Source of the DNA: Chrysochromulina tobinii
Lineage: Eukaryota; Haptophyta; Prymnesiales; Chrysochromulinaceae
Direction: 5' to 3'
Assembly: GCA_001275005.1 (NCBI GenBank)
Contig: JWZX01002734.1
Coordinates: forward strand, 1-14,759
DNA length: 14,759 bases
Below the pieces are notes generated by a model that ran no database searches, had not been told where the DNA came from, and was given only the letters and a program-made list of their open reading frames with translations. Below are positions 6,659-14,759 of the stretch, in pieces; within the stretch, counting starts at the first letter, position 1; every line of letters starts with the position of its first letter. The position numbers and the translations under genes are program-made.

Positions 6659-8741
6659 TTAATCATTCCGCATCTCGTACGGCATGCCGATCTCCCACTT
6701 CGTGGGCTGGTTCGGGTCGGTCATCATCGCGTGCTTGATCGCGTCGACCAGGTTCATCTCCTCGCCGTGGCGCTTGGTGACCTCCATAATCTTGAGCGCG
6801 CGCTCGTGCAGGCCCGGGGCTTCTTCGGGCGCCGTACCGGGCGCCTGGAGCGCACGGCGGCCCGATACGGGAGTGCGGAGGAGGATCCACTGGTTGACGG
6901 AGAGAGCGGTTGCGGTGACCTTCGCGGTCTTGTCGGTGCACACGAGGGTGAGGCGGCGAGCTAGCTCGAGATACACGGCCTCCGCACGGAAGAGATGAAT
7001 GCGGAAGAAGTCGTTGACCGTGACGTTGGGCATGATGGTCGAATACCCGTAGTTGGTGGGGACCTCGCCACGCCATCCCCACGAGTAGTCGAAGACGTCG
7101 TAGTTGACGACGGATTTGAAAAAGTCATTCGAGGTCGCACCGATGTTGATCGAGTAGCCCTGGAGTGACGGGTGCATGTAGCCGAAGACGTACGCGCCAA
7201 AGTACTTTTGCTGCTCGGGGGTGCGCATCAGGATGCGGTTGGTGTTGCACACGGTGATGGCCGCATCGAGCGCGTCCCACTTGGCGTACTGGGTGCGCGA
7301 CAAGGCGTTCAACCACGAGCTTGGGCTGGACAGAGGAATCTCCATCATCTTCTTCATGAGCTGGATCTGGCCGTGGAGCTGCATGTACGAAGCGGCCGCG
7401 TTGCCGAGCGCGCGCATGCTGCCCATGATCTGACTCGACGCCGCCGTGGCCGCCGCGTAGTCCATGACGAACATGAAGCCCGCGCGCACCTGGGCCGAGT
7501 AGAACTTGGTGACCGAGTGGGCAAACGAGTAGCATTGGAAGTTGCGGAGGGCGGTGCCCGGGGCGACGAAGTTGGGCAAGTAGTAGACGCCGTCGCACAG
7601 GCAGCGGTTGCGCGGGGTGCGGCACTCCTGGAAGCGTCCGATCGGGTTGCCCGGGATCACGTTGGTCTGGAACCACGGCGAGTTGGCCGAGGTCGAGTTG
7701 GGCGTGTGCATGACGCCGAAGGCGTCGGCGCGCATCGGGGCGATGCCCGCGGCGAACTGCGTGGGCGACCAGCCGACCTGGGTGAGGGAGAGCTGGCCGG
7801 CGCGCTGGCAGCCGCCGGTCTCGTTACGGCACGGGCACTCGACGCCGTTGTAGAAACTCGAGCGGCGGTTGTCGGCCCACATCACCGATGCGCCCCAGTC
7901 GTAGCCGTAGGCGGGGGCCTCGAGGAGGACGGGGAGCGCGCGGTTGCACGTGGTGCGGGCAATCTCGAGGAGCTTGATGGCGACGGTGGCGACCATGCCG
8001 TTCTCCGTGCCGTACGTCAGATAGAAGTTCATGTTGGTGAAGTCCATCTGGGAGCCGTAGTAGGTCATGAACGCCTTGGTAGTGAGCTCGAGCTCCTTGG
8101 ACTCCGCGTTGTTCGGGTCGGAGCCAGCGGAGGGGTACGCCATCGGGATCGCGGGGAAGGTGATCGTGGGGAGCGTCTCCGTGTTGGTAAGGCGGAGCAT
8201 GTCGGCCGTCATCGTGGGCGAGCCACCACGGACTGCGTGGAGGGCGGTCTGCATCGTGCCGATCGTGGTGCACGTGCGGGTCGCGGCGGTGTAGGTGTAG
8301 TAGTCGGTCCAGCCGCACGGCCGCGCGCCGGCCTCGGACACACAGCCAACATAGCCGGGCGCCGTTGGGTTGCTTGCGGAGTACGTCATGTAGTACTCCT
8401 CGATCGGGCACGGAGTCCACTGCGGAGGGGGACATGCGGAAAGGATCAGCAGAGGCGATGTGGCAGCGGAACTACCGCGTGGGGGCAGGGAGGCGTGGAC
8501 GGCGGCGCAGGCGCGGGCGCGGGACGACCGCCGTAAGCGGGGCGCGACGTACGTTGCCCATCTGCTTGGGGAACGTGACCAGCTCATCGAGCGTGGGGCA
8601 CGACGACGGGACCGGGATCGAGTTCCCCAGGGTGGCCGTGCAGCACGAGTTGTCACGGAACGTAGAGCGCACGGCGCCGCACGTGGTCATCATCGGGTTG
8701 GCCGATTGGGCCAGCATCATGGGCGAGATCGACGACAGCAT
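6659..8741 (-). CDS. PLP-dependent aminotransferase of the alliinase/TAA type (2 exons)
   Basis: Exons 8741-8553 and 8419-6659 give 649 residues. The fold-type I PLP core is visible: YLTYGTENGMVATVAIKLLE (about 196-215, cofactor-phosphate region), HTPNSTS (302-308, like the family's SPNNPxG), CDGVYYLPNF (338-347) and HSVTKFYSAQVRAGF (364-378). DGVYYLPNF resembles DxAYYWPHF of plant alliinases and tryptophan aminotransferases, with Asp339 suited to the pyridine nitrogen. SVTK resembles their SxSK, making Lys368 the likely Schiff-base lysine. The Lys-to-Arg spacing is one residue shorter than usual. The N-terminus is Cys-rich (TTCGAVRSTFRDNSCC), the protein is longer than typical 400-450-residue members, and no membrane segment is clear. 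It probably transaminates or lyses an amino acid; the substrate cannot be named. It is divergent from a flavin amine oxidase, 284 bases away, suggesting joint use. Confidence 0.7.
8420..8552 (-). other. Aminotransferase intron (phase 0, 133 bp)
   Basis: On the minus strand the donor is GGCAAC|GTACGT and the acceptor CCCTCCGCAG|TGGACT. The junction reads KQMGN-WTPCPIEEYY. It lacks the 10-bp repeats and exon-edge copies of the other introns, but has one CTGAT about 29 bases before the AG. It serves as an internal control for what an ordinary intron here looks like. Confidence 0.85.
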
Positions 8742-9025
8742 GACAGTAGGAGGGGTACTGAAGAAGAGTGTGCGAAAAGTGGCGATCGGTCCATTTTACC
8801 GCCGTTTCCAAAGTTGCGGTGAATTTCAAAGTGTAAAGCGAATCGACCCCCCGCGGCTCTTGAAGACGCCCGACCACATCAGCGGTGAGAAAAAATGAAG
8901 TGCCTGCGTCGGCAAAAGGCGGTTCCGAATTTCGTCAGGCGCCACCTCGCTTCATTTTGGGTTCTTGACTTTTAACGAGCGAGGTTCCCGTCGCGCACAC
9001 GAAGGAGGGGTACTAAGCGAAAGAG
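8742..9025. promoter_or_regulatory. Shared promoter of the divergent aminotransferase and amine oxidase genes
   Basis: The 284 bases between the two start codons hold an interrupted inverted repeat (AAAATGAAG at 8892-8900 and its complement at 8950-8958, with CCTG/CAGG inside). The 12-mer AGGAGGGGTACT occurs beside each start codon (8748-8759 and 9003-9014), in the same orientation on the plus strand. AACGAGCGA near 8974 recurs near 12278 before the next plus-strand gene. No TATA box is clear. Confidence 0.6.
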
Positions 9026-11289
9026 ATGGCGGCGACGCGCACGGCGAACGAGATGGTCTCGCTAGACATTGAAGGCAAGGTTGACAAGGCGGCGGGGGTG
9101 GCGGCCAAGGCGACGGGGGCAGCGGCCAACGGGGGCGTCATGGCGGGCATGAGCACGGCGGCCATCGCCGGCGTGGCAGTAGCATCCTCGGCCATCGTGG
9201 GCTTGGTCATCGCCGTGGCAGTCGTTGCGAGCACGGCGAGCACGGCGGTGGGGGGGGCATGCGCGGCGCCGTTCGATTCGACGGTGGATGGGTGCGAAAT
9301 CGCCATCGTCGGCGCTGGCGCCGGTGGCTTTTACACGGCGTTTAGAATGACCGTCGACGCGGGCGTGAGGGGAAGCTCCATTTGCATTTTCGAGGCCGAC
9401 TCGCGCCACAGCGGCCGTATCCTGTCCCTGCGCGGCCAGGGCGACCCTACCGACCCGACGAAACGCGACCTCGTCGTCGATGCGGGGCGGGTATCGCACC
9501 TTTGACACCATCTCGCCGCGCATGCAGTACCTGATCGTCAACCGTACCGGCCTGACGCTCGGCTGCTACGACCCCATCTCGTGCTTAGGCAAGGTGATCG
9601 TCAACTCGCAGGGCCACCGGATTGGGTACGGCGACCTTCGTCGAGCGCCTGTACGACATCGTCACGGCCCGTGGCGTGCGTGTGATGCTCGAGCGTCCGC
9701 TGATCAAGCTCGAGAAGCTCGGCACGAGTGCTGCCCCGCGCACGCGGCTCACGTTCACGAAACCCGAGGGAAGCCTTGTGACGACGATTTCGAGCCGTGT
9801 GGTCATCACGATCCCGCAGTACCCGCTGCTCGAGGTCTTGCGCAACTCGCCCGGCCTCGGGGTGACCGACCCCCTCGAGCGCGCGATTCACGCCGTGCAG
9901 CCCGTGTACGCCGTCAAGCTCTACCTGTACTACCCGGATGCATGGTGGGTCACGAGGTTTGGACTCCGTGAGGGCTCCTTCGTGTCGGATGGCAACGCCG
10001 TGACGCCGCCGCTCCAGGGCCGCTACCACGATGGCGAGATTCGTTGCACGCGCCAGGCGAACGCGCCCGCCAACCTGTCGCCGGGCATCGGCTCGTCGTG
10101 CTACGGCTTCCTGCAGACGCAGTACTTTTGGGACTTTTCGGGCAAGTCGCAGAACTACTTTGGCCGCTTCCAGAACAACCGGAGCAGCGTGGTCACCCAC
10201 CTCAGCACGACGGCCGATGGCATGAACGCCATCATGGACGTCCACAACGAGGTGATGCGGTACCACAACCTAACTGCGGCGCATAACATCCCCCTGCCCA
10301 GGGAGGGCGTCCTTGTCACGTACAACCTTGCGACGCCGTGGGCCAACTCGGCGTGGCACTACTGGACGGATGCGTCCAAGGCCTCGGACCTCCAAGCGTT
10401 CCTCGAGACCGACAATATCTACCTGGTCAACGAGGCGTACTCGCCCGCGCCGTCGTGGGCGGAGGGCGCGATCGTGCTCGCCGACCAGCTCATGAACGAC
10501 CTGTACGGCCTCAACCCGCCCCACTCGCCCGTGACGTACCGCGCGCGCAACTATATCTCTGAGCTCTGGAACGATGCGCCCGCGACCGACCCCAACGGCA
10601 CGGTGGCTCCGATTTGCTTGAACACGTGCATGCGGAACGGCGCCTCTTTAGCCACCATTTTTGCACGCGACGGCAGCTGCCATGACGGCGCGTCGGCATC
10701 GACCTGCGCGGGAACGGGCTGCCGGGACTCGACCCTCGCCGTAGCCTGCGACTACGGCACGGACTGCCAAGATTGCGGGCCCCGCCCGGGGTCGGGCAGC
10801 GTCGCCGAAGGTGCCGCCGAGGACCCAGCGTGCTTCATCGCCGACGCGAAGCTGCTCTTGGCCGACGGCAGCCGCATCCCTCTCGCCAAGGCGCAGGTCG
10901 GCATGCGCGTCGCCTCAGCCCTCGGCCAGGGCACGATCACCGCGGTGCTCCGCCACCCAGTCAATGCGACCGTCAAGCGCTTCCGCTTGCCGACCGCGCA
11001 CGGCGACCTCGTCGGTACTCTCTCGCATCCCGTCTTCGTCAACGCCAGCTGGCTCGAGGCCGAGGAGGCCGCGGCTCTGGGCCTGCTGCCGGGCCTGACG
11101 ACCGAGCTCGCACACGTCGACGAGTACTACAACCTCGAGATCGATGGAGATCAGCCCGAGATCGGCGCCCATGCCTACGAGCTCAACGGCCACGTCGTCT
11201 CCGGCCTCGGCGATAATGAGGTGCTCAATCAGCGCTTCGCGCGCCAAAAGGTCTTCCGCAACCTCAAGCACGCCACCGCCGCCGCCTAA
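9026..11289 (+). CDS. Membrane-anchored flavin amine oxidase with Cys-rich module and C-terminal Hint domain; two frameshifts
   Basis: The ATG at 9026 (AGAGATGG) opens a tail containing SLDIEG (12-17), then a membrane segment (about 44-70) and an FAD-binding Rossmann motif IAIVGAGAGG (92-101) with ribose-binding Glu123 and a degenerate SGRI. The frame breaks at 9484-9487 (one extra G in GGGG) and again at 9621-9627, each needing one base skipped. From 9622 it stays open for over 550 codons. ATFVERLYDIV and WAEGAIVLADQLMNDLYGL match the amine oxidase body and its C-terminal FAD-contact region. Then come a Cys-rich module (about 10615-10788, CDYGTDCQDCGPR) and a Hint domain from Cys at 10831 (CFIADAKLLLADGSRIPL, TLSHPVF, ELNGHVVSG). 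Hint domains self-cleave at the leading Cys in hedgehog and bacterial proteins. Oxidase homology and domain order are fairly sure; substrate, cleavage and the reality of the frameshifts are open. Confidence 0.72.
10831..11286 (+). other. Hint (hedgehog/intein-type) domain at the amine oxidase C-terminus
   Basis: About 152 residues begin with CFIADAKLLLADGSRIPLAK, the usual start of a Hint fold with the nucleophilic Cys. It continues with QVGMRVAS, then TLSHPVFV supplying the block-B T-x-x-H, and closes with AHAYELNGHVVSGLGDNEV. It ends near the protein C-terminus, without the His-Asn and following nucleophile needed to splice in a second extein, so it is more hog-like than intein-like. Confidence 0.7.
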
Positions 11290-11374
11290 GACGAGGATGG
11301 ATGCATGCATGCATGCGTGCGTGCGGCCGACGAGGATGGATGCACCCTGCCGCCGCCGCCTAAGACGAGGATGG
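11278..11374 (+). repeat. Duplicated stop-codon region of the amine oxidase gene, with ATGC repeats
   Basis: The sequence GCCGCCGCCTAAGACGAGGATGG spans the stop codon and recurs 74 bases downstream (TAAG at 11287 and 11361). GACGAGGATGGATGCA also occurs between the two copies, near 11329. The gap holds an ATGC/GTGC microsatellite (about 11300-11324). Confidence 0.85.
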
Positions 11375-12311
11375 CGTGCAGAGTGTGGAGTGCGCAGTGG
11401 AGTGCGGAGTGAAGTGCACGACGTGTGTGAAGGGGAGCGCGGGGAGCTGAGCGTGGCGCTAGGGCGGTCTGGACGCTTGCCAAGTCAAGGGGACGACGAG
11501 ATGAGGGGCTTCGAACGAGAATGAGCCCATCGTGACGTCACAAGGGCGTGCGTGCTCCTGCGTGGGCTCGACCCGCATGCACATGCATGCACCTGCAAAT
11601 GCACACATGTATGCATCGGCCCTCAATCTGAGGGATGGGGGTGGGCATGGGCAGAGGGAACGTTCTTTGGTCGGCGTAGAATGTTCTGTGGTGGTCGAGG
11701 ACGGCGAACGAGGCCGTGGCGCTGGGAAATCAAGGGCCATGGGGGCGGCGACGGCGGGAAGTTGCGCGGGATTGGCCATGGCGCGCCCTCGGTTGTGGAC
11801 CGTTGAGCGGGGGAGGTGATCACTCTTTGGGGCGTAGGTGGGGCTTGGGTTCGCTCTGTGGCGCTCGCACTGCTCGCCGATGCAAGATCAATGTTCTCTG
11901 GGACAGGGTAGGGACAGCTCGCTCGTAGGGACAGGGATCTTTTGTCCGCTCGCACAGTCTCGATCTGTATGGTGTGCTCGGTTCTGTACGTACGCCGTGT
12001 GTTGTACGCAGAGTGTCTGGCACCCGCAGACTTTTAAGTAATTTAGAAAGTTAGTATCGTGCGACGGCGCGTGTACTACGGCTATCTAGCTTGTGGTCGA
12101 CAGCATTGTGATGAGGCCCACGATGGCGCGCTTTTTGACGTCAATCCGCCACTTTCGCAAACGATCTGGTCTGGTGTCATCGGCTATTTCCGACACAAGT
12201 TTCGGTTCCTGTCCTTTGCTCGTTATCCGTCCGCAGACAAATTCGCCGACATGTTTCGCCTTTTTCGAGTAAAACGAGCGACCTCTCACTCGCCAACACA
12301 CGTTGACCAAG
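11290..12311. other. Intergenic region with repeats and two CRE-like sites, no gene seen
   Basis: No open frame here resembles a known family. Contents from left to right: the duplicated stop region, a GAGTG-rich patch (11380-11415), GTGACGTCAC at 11532-11541, an alternating purine-pyrimidine ATGCAT-rich patch (11574-11615), an AT-rich patch at 12028-12052 and TGACGTCA at 12136-12143. The right-hand 170 bases presumably include the promoter of the Cys-rich membrane protein gene. Confidence 0.55.
12136..12143. promoter_or_regulatory. CRE-like palindrome TGACGTCA
   Basis: A perfect eight-base cAMP-response-element-type site for bZIP factors lies 169 bases before the start codon at 12312. The same eight bases occur at 11533-11540. 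Sites this short can arise by chance; two in a kilobase before one gene is suggestive. Confidence 0.4.
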
Positions 12312-13700
12312 ATGATGTACTCGCTGGACATTGAAGGCAACGCGCTCGGCGCTTGGCGGACGAGCTCGCTTCGCGTGAACACGGACCTCGTGCATTCCGG
12401 CCCGAACGTGGGCGCTGTTTCAATCCCTCAGTCCCTGCACTCTCTCCTCGATGGCCAGGACTACGAGCTCATGGGGGGGTACAAGTTTGGCCGCAGCCTG
12501 CAGGTATCGATGTCGTCCACCACGACGTGCGACGACGCCGCCCTGTGCGGAGATGCCGCGGATGTGTGCGACGAAGCGCTCTGCGGCGACGGCTCTGATG
12601 GCGCCTGCGAGGCCGCCCTCTGCGGTGCAGACAATTGCGACGCTGCCCTGTGCGGGGCGGAGTTTCCAGAGGACGAGTGCGACGAGGGCCTCTGCGAGAT
12701 CAGCTTCCCTTCCTGCGTCAACCGCGCACAGTGCCCGAATGAGCCGACCACGTGCGCGGCGGCGCAGCTCTTCTTCGCAACGGGCGGCTGCGCTGCCTCG
12801 TGCACCAACGCGGACTTCGTTTCTGTCGTCGGCACTCTCGTGCCTCTCTACCCGGCTCTGGCGGGCTGCACTCGCCAGGCGCCCACGATCGTGACGACCG
12901 CGTTCACGGCGTCGGGCGACGTGTCCGACTTCACGCCGTCCAAAAAGGATGGCATCAAGACCGTCTTCGCCACCGCGGCGGGCGTGGACCCCTCGGTGGT
13001 CACGGTCACCGTCACGTCCGCGTCAGTGCTCATCACCGTCGCGATCGCGTTCTCGTCCCCAGCCGCGGCTACCACGGCCGTCTCCACGCTGTCAACGGGC
13101 ATTCTCGCCAACCAAGGCTCGCTCGCGGCCGCGCTTCAAGCGGCGGTGCCCAGCATCGTCGTTCAGGCCGTCGTCACTGCACCGGTGATCACCAGCGGAC
13201 CTGGGACCAGCACCAGCGGACCTGGGACGGCGATCGCCCCCTTGACGTCGCCGTCGGCCGGCTTATCGGGTGGAGGCATCGCCGGAATCGTCATCGCCAT
13301 CGCCGTGGTCGTCCTCGGCCTCATCACGTATCTCTTCTGCAAGCGCTCGTATGGCGGAGTCGCTTCCGGCAGCCTTGGTCCCAAGTTCCACCCTGGGGGA
13401 CGTACCTCCTCCGACGGGTCCCCTGGCAAGACGGTCATCAGCACCTCGAATGGCTCAGCCTACACCACCAATTCGCCAGGGGGCTCCGTCCATGCTGGCC
13501 AAAGTGGCCTGCCGCCCGCACCTATCTTCCAGGCGCCCCCTGCACCAGCGGATCCGGTCGAAGTGGTCGTTGAGGCTCTGCCGGAGGCAACCGTCGAGGA
13601 GACCAAAGTGGCGCCAGTGCCCGAGCCCGTGCCCGAGCCCGTGCCGGCCCCGGCCCCTGCAACCACCTCTCAGCGTGGCTCGGGCTTCTTCTCGTTCTGA
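12312..13700 (+). CDS. Cys-rich single-pass membrane protein with CxxALCG repeats
   Basis: The 462-residue, intronless frame starts at ATGATGTACTCG. It has SLDIEG at 4-9 and SLRVNTDLV at 19-27. A Cys-rich block (73-134) of five near-repeats C[DE]xALCG follows; the last is CDEGLCE. A further Cys region (135-187) follows. The segment 193-285, with VTVTVTSASVLITVAI, looks like an alpha/beta domain seen in protist surface proteins and resembling SEA-type folds. A duplicated SGPGT linker comes next, then one membrane helix (about 321-343), basic CKRS and a Pro/Glu/Val-rich tail with PEPVPEPVPAPAPA. The expected topology is Cys-rich part outside and Pro-rich tail inside, but no N-terminal signal peptide is visible. 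An adhesion, sensing or coat role is possible. The family is not one I can name. A near-identical paralog begins at 14550. Confidence 0.75.
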   Translation: MMYSLDIEGNALGAWRTSSLRVNTDLVHSGPNVGAVSIPQSLHSLLDGQDYELMGGYKFGRSLQVSMSSTTTCDDAALCGDAADVCDEALCGDGSDGACEAALCGADNCDAALCGAEFPEDECDEGLCEISFPSCVNRAQCPNEPTTCAAAQLFFATGGCAASCTNADFVSVVGTLVPLYPALAGCTRQAPTIVTTAFTASGDVSDFTPSKKDGIKTVFATAAGVDPSVVTVTVTSASVLITVAIAFSSPAAATTAVSTLSTGILANQGSLAAALQAAVPSIVVQAVVTAPVITSGPGTSTSGPGTAIAPLTSPSAGLSGGGIAGIVIAIAVVVLGLITYLFCKRSYGGVASGSLGPKFHPGGRTSSDGSPGKTVISTSNGSAYTTNSPGGSVHAGQSGLPPAPIFQAPPAPADPVEVVVEALPEATVEETKVAPVPEPVPEPVPAPAPATTSQRGSGFFSF

Positions 13701-14549
13701 GCGTCCAGACAGCTGACCATCTCTTCCCCAAGGATCGCGTCCGGCGCCGCTCAAGCTGGGCCTGTGAATGTGAATGACTCGAGCTGGGCCTGTGCCGCCG
13801 CCGATGCGCGAGCAGTCAATGCTCGATGGCAGCCGGTGCGCGCGAGTGGAGAGATATGCTCGTGGGTGACGAGGGAGACACGTCGTGAAGACCGCTGCCC
13901 CGCTGCCTCGCGCGATGCATTTTCGCTCAATGTGGTGCAAGTAGTCTTTCAATGACGTCTGTGCGCTATCAGCGGAAGAGCTCGGAGCTAAAGCGTGGGA
14001 ACAGCAGGCTGTAAGGCACCGCTGTCGGGGGAGTGTGCGTCCGCTGGGAGCATGCGGCCCCTGACGAATCCAGAAGAAGGATTTTTGACGGTTTACATTG
14101 GGTATCCGTAACCGTAATCCGTATCGGTTATCGTCAATCGTACGCGTTGATGTTGTCGGGAGGCTTTCCGTTCGCCGTTCGACATTTACGGGTAAAACAC
14201 GCTTTAAATTTAAAGATGTTCAGCACCGCTCGCTCGCGTCTCTTCAGACTTCAGTATCCCCCTGTGGGGCTGTGGCGTCAAGCTGTGGCCCCTTCACACC
14301 GGCCAGAGTGTATACACTCTATTTGTAATCAGGACACTCACTCGAGGGGTGAACGTCTGCTTCCGTCGGGCTGTGGGAAGACCAGCACACTCGAGCTGTG
14401 GGAAGAACAGCACAGGTCTCTGCAACAGGTCCCCACAGGTCTCACTGCAAGGTCTCCCCTCCCTCTCTGGGTGCCCTGCCTGCTTCAACTTCGTCCACGG
14501 CGCGTAGCCGATGTCAATTGTCGGCGCGCAGCCGCTCAGCGCATGGAAG
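13701..14549. other. Intergenic region between tandem paralogs, no gene seen
   Basis: Short overlapping frames here have no recognisable features. Small symmetric sequences stand out: CTTTAAATTTAAAG (14202-14215) and AGAGTGTATACACTCT (14305-14320) are perfect palindromes, and CTGTGGGAAGAMCAGCACA occurs twice 25 bases apart (14371 and 14396). GCTGGGCCTGTG is repeated in 13754-13794. The right half should carry the promoter of the paralog. Confidence 0.55.
14305..14320. repeat. Perfect 16-bp palindrome
   Basis: AGAGTGTATACACTCT is its own reverse complement. It lies about 230 bases before the start codon of the downstream paralog and may be a dyad regulatory site. Confidence 0.6.
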
Positions 14550-14759
14550 ATGGGTTCGCTTCGTGTGAACACGGACCTCGTTAGTCTGGACATTGAAGGC
14601 AAGGCGAAGGGGGCTCAGTCCATTCGCTCTCTCCTCGATGACCAGGACTACGAGCTCATGGGGGGGTACACGTTTGGCCGCAGCCTGCAGGTATCGATGT
14701 CGTCCACCACGACGTGCGACGACGCCGCCCTGTGCGGAGATGCCGCGGATGTGTGCGAC
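14550..14759 (+). CDS. 5' part of a paralog of the Cys-rich membrane protein (runs off the window)
   Basis: From ATG at 14550 the frame is open for 70 codons to the edge: MGSLRVNTDLVSLDIEGKAK, then a stretch like the upstream gene from LLDDQDYELMGGY through the first CDDAALCG repeats. Bases 14642-14759 match 12455-12572 with a single difference (AAG to ACG, Lys to Thr). The extreme N-terminus is rearranged: SLRVNTDLV precedes SLDIEG here, whereas it follows it in the upstream copy. The frame has no stop inside the window. A start at 14543 in another frame ends at once, so 14550 is the start. Confidence 0.82.
   Translation, partial: MGSLRVNTDLVSLDIEGKAKGAQSIRSLLDDQDYELMGGYTFGRSLQVSMSSTTTCDDAALCGDAADVCD

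Noticed and set aside
7172-8536. Long plus-strand open frame of 454 codons opposite the aminotransferase
   Set aside because: It is a shadow of the minus-strand gene: composition is Arg/Gly/Val-rich, there is no recognisable domain, and the minus strand shows PLP motifs and a clean intron.
9003-9014. AGGAGGGG before the ATG as a bacterial ribosome-binding site
   Set aside because: The window is eukaryotic by intron content, and the same 12-mer occurs in reverse orientation relative to the minus-strand start, so it is more likely a promoter or leader motif.
9484-9627. Programmed ribosomal frameshifting in the amine oxidase
   Set aside because: Two shifts would be needed within 140 bases, with no slippery heptamer or pseudoknot apparent; sequencing error or mutation is simpler.
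12752-13573. Plus-strand 273-codon frame inside the Cys-rich membrane protein gene
   Set aside because: It is an Arg/His-rich out-of-frame translation of GC-rich coding sequence; the overlapping frame has Cys repeats and a membrane helix.
14033-14584. 183-codon plus-strand frame ending at 14584
   Set aside because: It has no recognisable features and overlaps the start of the paralog in another frame; the 14550 frame matches the upstream gene almost exactly.

Overview
The window looks like nuclear DNA of a GC-rich unicellular eukaryote, probably an alga or related protist. Genes lie close together on both strands. Several are split by short GT-AG introns whose exons join in phase, and the products are eukaryotic in type: a two-pore-channel-like protein, an organellar-type Hsp70 relative, a secreted LRR protein, an alliinase/TAA-like aminotransferase, a flavin amine oxidase with a Hint domain, and Cys-rich membrane proteins. 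The lineage cannot be fixed from the sequence. The Cys-rich GTDCxDCG module reminds me of marine protist proteins, but that is an impression only.

Layout. (1) 278-2601 (+): two-pore potassium-channel-like gene, about four exons, degenerate selectivity filters, EF-hand-like tail. (2) 2669-3181 (-): small secreted LRR protein, convergent with gene 1. (3) 3359-5796 (+): six-exon Hsp70 relative of DnaK/mitochondrial type, with a predicted membrane segment and only the nucleotide-binding domain. Most catalytic residues are replaced. It is divergent from the LRR gene. (4) 5797-6658: gene-free convergent region with a G/C-tract hairpin. (5) 6659-8741 (-): two-exon PLP aminotransferase of the alliinase/TAA type. 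(6) 8742-9025: short shared promoter. (7) 9026-11289 (+): membrane-anchored flavin amine oxidase fused to a Cys-rich module and a C-terminal Hint domain, with two single-base frameshifts near the front. (8) 11290-12311: gene-free, with duplicated stop-codon sequence, ATGC repeats and two TGACGTCA sites. (9) 12312-13700 (+): Cys-rich single-pass membrane protein. (10) 13701-14549: gene-free. (11) 14550 to the window end: a nearly identical paralog of gene 9 with its N-terminal modules in a different order.

The most unusual signal is in the introns of genes 1 and 3. They are built largely from degenerate tandem repeats of about 10 bp with a CTGAT/CTGAG core, which matches the CTRAY branch-point consensus. 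Most of them also begin with, or contain, diverged copies of the neighbouring exon edge, including the AG|GT acceptor. This fits introns made or enlarged by tandem duplication of exon/intron boundaries. One intron carries a 51-bp repeat in which each unit holds a complete acceptor plus the start of the next exon.

A second theme is an N-terminal peptide, SLDIEG, encoded by almost the same DNA in the amine oxidase and in both Cys-rich membrane proteins. Genes 5 and 7 form a divergent aminotransferase/amine oxidase pair that may act on the same amino acid or amine substrates, but no substrate can be assigned.
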